Origin: Clostridia bacterium
GTDB taxonomy: Bacteria; Bacillota; Clostridia; Christensenellales; Borkfalkiaceae
Length of the DNA: 6,431 bases
NCBI GenBank assembly: GCA_029052615.1
Contig: JAIDIR010000107.1
Location: 1-6,431 of the forward strand
Reading direction: 5' to 3'
The translations under genes were made by a program, and so were the position numbers. The notes beneath the pieces were generated by a model. That model was given only the letters and a program-made list of their open reading frames with translations, had not been told where the DNA came from and searched no databases. This document shows positions 5,405 through 6,431 of the stretch, piece after piece; the stretch's first letter is position 1, and the number at the start of each line of letters is the position of its first letter.

Positions 5405-6431
5405 TGTTTTGCCTCTTTTAATAACGTGAACGAACCGCAGATTACCACGGTTTTCGTATGCGATTTGTTTAGTGCCTCCGTAACGCTTTGCGCGGTCGAA
5501 ACGCATTTGAAATATTTCTTGCAAGCACTTTCGATTTGGTCAAGCGGCATCTTGCGCGGGCTGTCGCACTCGACTGCAATTATATTTCCGCACACCTCCG
5601 ACAGCGCCGAAAGGTTACCGTCTATATCCTTATCCTTAAGACAACCGAAAATTATAGTGACTTCCGAACGCGGCAGACTTTTAAGCGCTTGCGTAAGCGG
5701 CTTGAAAGCCGCAGGATTGTGCGCACCGTCTAAAATATAATTCGTGCCGTTTACGGTTATCTTTTCGCACCGCCCCTTAAGTTGAGCGTTTTTTATTCCC
5801 TCGCGGATTGCCTCGTCGGGCAAGCCCAAAATTTTAGCTCCCTCTATTGCCGTTGCCGCGTTATACCGCTGCAAATCGTCCGCTTCCGATAAACCGCTTA
5901 ACTTAGCAAACCGTCCGCCGATATCTTTGAAATATTTTCTTGCCGCCGACGGCTGAAAGTCGTTTATAACCGCGGGACAGTTCTTTATTATTCCCGCCTT
6001 TTGCGCGCATATTTCTTCTATAGTGTTGCCGAGATATGCCGTGTGTTCAAGCGATATGGAAGTGATGACCGCAAGCCGCTTTTTGTTTATTGCGTTGGTC
6101 GCGTCGTTAAGCCCTCCCATTCCGCATTCAATAACCGCCCACTCGCACCCTTCTTCCTTAAAGGCGAGAAGCACTCCCGCAGCCTGAATTTCGAAATCGG
6201 TTGCGCCCAGTCCCTCGGCGGCTGCCGCCGCGCGTTCGAAATATTTTTCCGCAACCTCGGCGGAAAGCGGCACGCCGTCAATTTTAAACTGGTCGTAAAA
6301 ATCGTACACGGCGGGCGAGGTGAAAGTGCCTACCTTTTTACCGGCGGCAATGAGTATGCGCGTGAAATATTCCGCAGTCGACTCCTTACCGTTGGTACCC
6401 GCACGGTGAATAATTTTAAGCCCGTCGTCGG
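5383..6431 (-). CDS. folC: Folylpolyglutamate / dihydrofolate synthase, 5' end outside window, compact and divergent
   Basis: 348 residues are visible, and the first 30-45 should lie beyond the window. FolC is an ATP-dependent Mur-ligase-type enzyme that adds glutamate to dihydropteroate and/or to folates. Numbered from the window edge: P-loop HRAGTNGKES (8-17), GTFTSPAVYDF (34-44), IECGMGGLNDATN (100-112), ITSISLEHTAYLG (122-134), QKAGIIK (143-149), QRYNAATA (187-194), LKGRCEKI (217-224), ILDGAHNPA (232-240) and FGCLKDKDIDG (251-261). Several family-typical positions differ: GTNGKGS is GTNGKES, TSPHL is TSPAV, GGRLDATN is GGLNDATN, and DHT is EHT. The segment between KAGIIK and the Q-x-x-N motif is about 30 residues shorter than in Lactobacillus casei FPGS. 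The Mur-type fold and the operon place argue that it is FolC, but its exact substrate is open. It is the first folate gene seen, and folE begins within its last 22 bases. Confidence 0.88.
   Translation of the reverse strand, partial: DDGLKIIHRAGTNGKESTAEYFTRILIAAGKKVGTFTSPAVYDFYDQFKIDGVPLSAEVAEKYFERAAAAAEGLGATDFEIQAAGVLLAFKEEGCEWAVIECGMGGLNDATNAINKKRLAVITSISLEHTAYLGNTIEEICAQKAGIIKNCPAVINDFQPSAARKYFKDIGGRFAKLSGLSEADDLQRYNAATAIEGAKILGLPDEAIREGIKNAQLKGRCEKITVNGTNYILDGAHNPAAFKPLTQALKSLPRSEVTIIFGCLKDKDIDGNLSALSEVCGNIIAVECDSPRKMPLDQIESACKKYFKCVSTAQSVTEALNKSHTKTVVICGSFTLLKEAKQWIEKRQ
5412..5417 (-). promoter_or_regulatory. Ribosome binding site of folE
   Basis: AAGAGG near the 3' end of folC, seven bases before the ATG at 5404-5402. 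It decides the folE start in favour of this ATG over the longer in-frame extension up to 5524. Confidence 0.65.

Noticed and set aside
5405..5524. Longer N-terminus for GTP cyclohydrolase I starting at 5524
   Set aside because: It would overlap folC by about 140 bases, is unlike the family, and a good SD precedes the internal ATG at 5404.
1..6431. tRNA, rRNA, CRISPR array, transposase or phage genes
   Set aside because: I looked for cloverleaf motifs, regularly spaced repeats and recombinase motifs and saw none; the only repeat-like object is the element at 1395-1521.

Overview
The window looks like an ordinary chromosomal segment from a Bacillota (Clostridia-type) bacterium. Base composition is close to half G+C by eye. 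Every gene lies on the minus strand, so transcription runs from the high coordinates to position 1. Three things point to Clostridia-like Bacillota: strong AGGAGG-type ribosome binding sites, a folate cluster of the folC-folE-folP-folBK kind known from Gram-positive bacteria, and maf directly followed by an mreB-type gene. A species or genus cannot be given from this sequence alone.

Positions 6431 to 3299 carry a tightly packed folate operon: folC (its 5' end is outside the window), folE, folP and a folB-folK fusion, with overlaps of 22, 4 and 14 bases. Together they take GTP to dihydroneopterin triphosphate (FolE), dihydroneopterin to 6-hydroxymethyl-dihydropterin (FolB part), its pyrophosphate (FolK part), dihydropteroate (FolP) and dihydrofolate or its polyglutamates (FolC). 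The phosphatase step between FolE and FolB, and the final reductase FolA, are not seen here. The operon promoter lies beyond the window.

Positions 3298 to 3078 are a 220-base intergenic stretch. It holds a weak terminator candidate for the folate operon, a 19-base perfect palindrome, a good extended -10 promoter and a leader of about 110 nt for the next gene. Positions 3077 to 1563 encode a Ppx/GppA-family phosphatase with a C-terminal HD domain, closed by a strong hairpin terminator (1525-1558).

Positions 1521 to 1395 hold a non-coding, GC-rich element of about 127 bp with imperfect terminal inverted repeats, which looks like a dispersed REP/MITE-type repeat. Its downstream end carries the GGAGGG closest to maf. 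Positions 1381 to 1 carry maf and, one base later, a divergent MreB-like actin homologue cut by the window edge after 277 residues.

Most of the window is housekeeping. The points worth a second look are the inverted-repeat element, the MreB-like protein whose usual catalytic Glu motif is replaced, the compact and divergent FolC, and the regulatory structure before ppx. I see no clear new defence, mobile or biosynthetic system.
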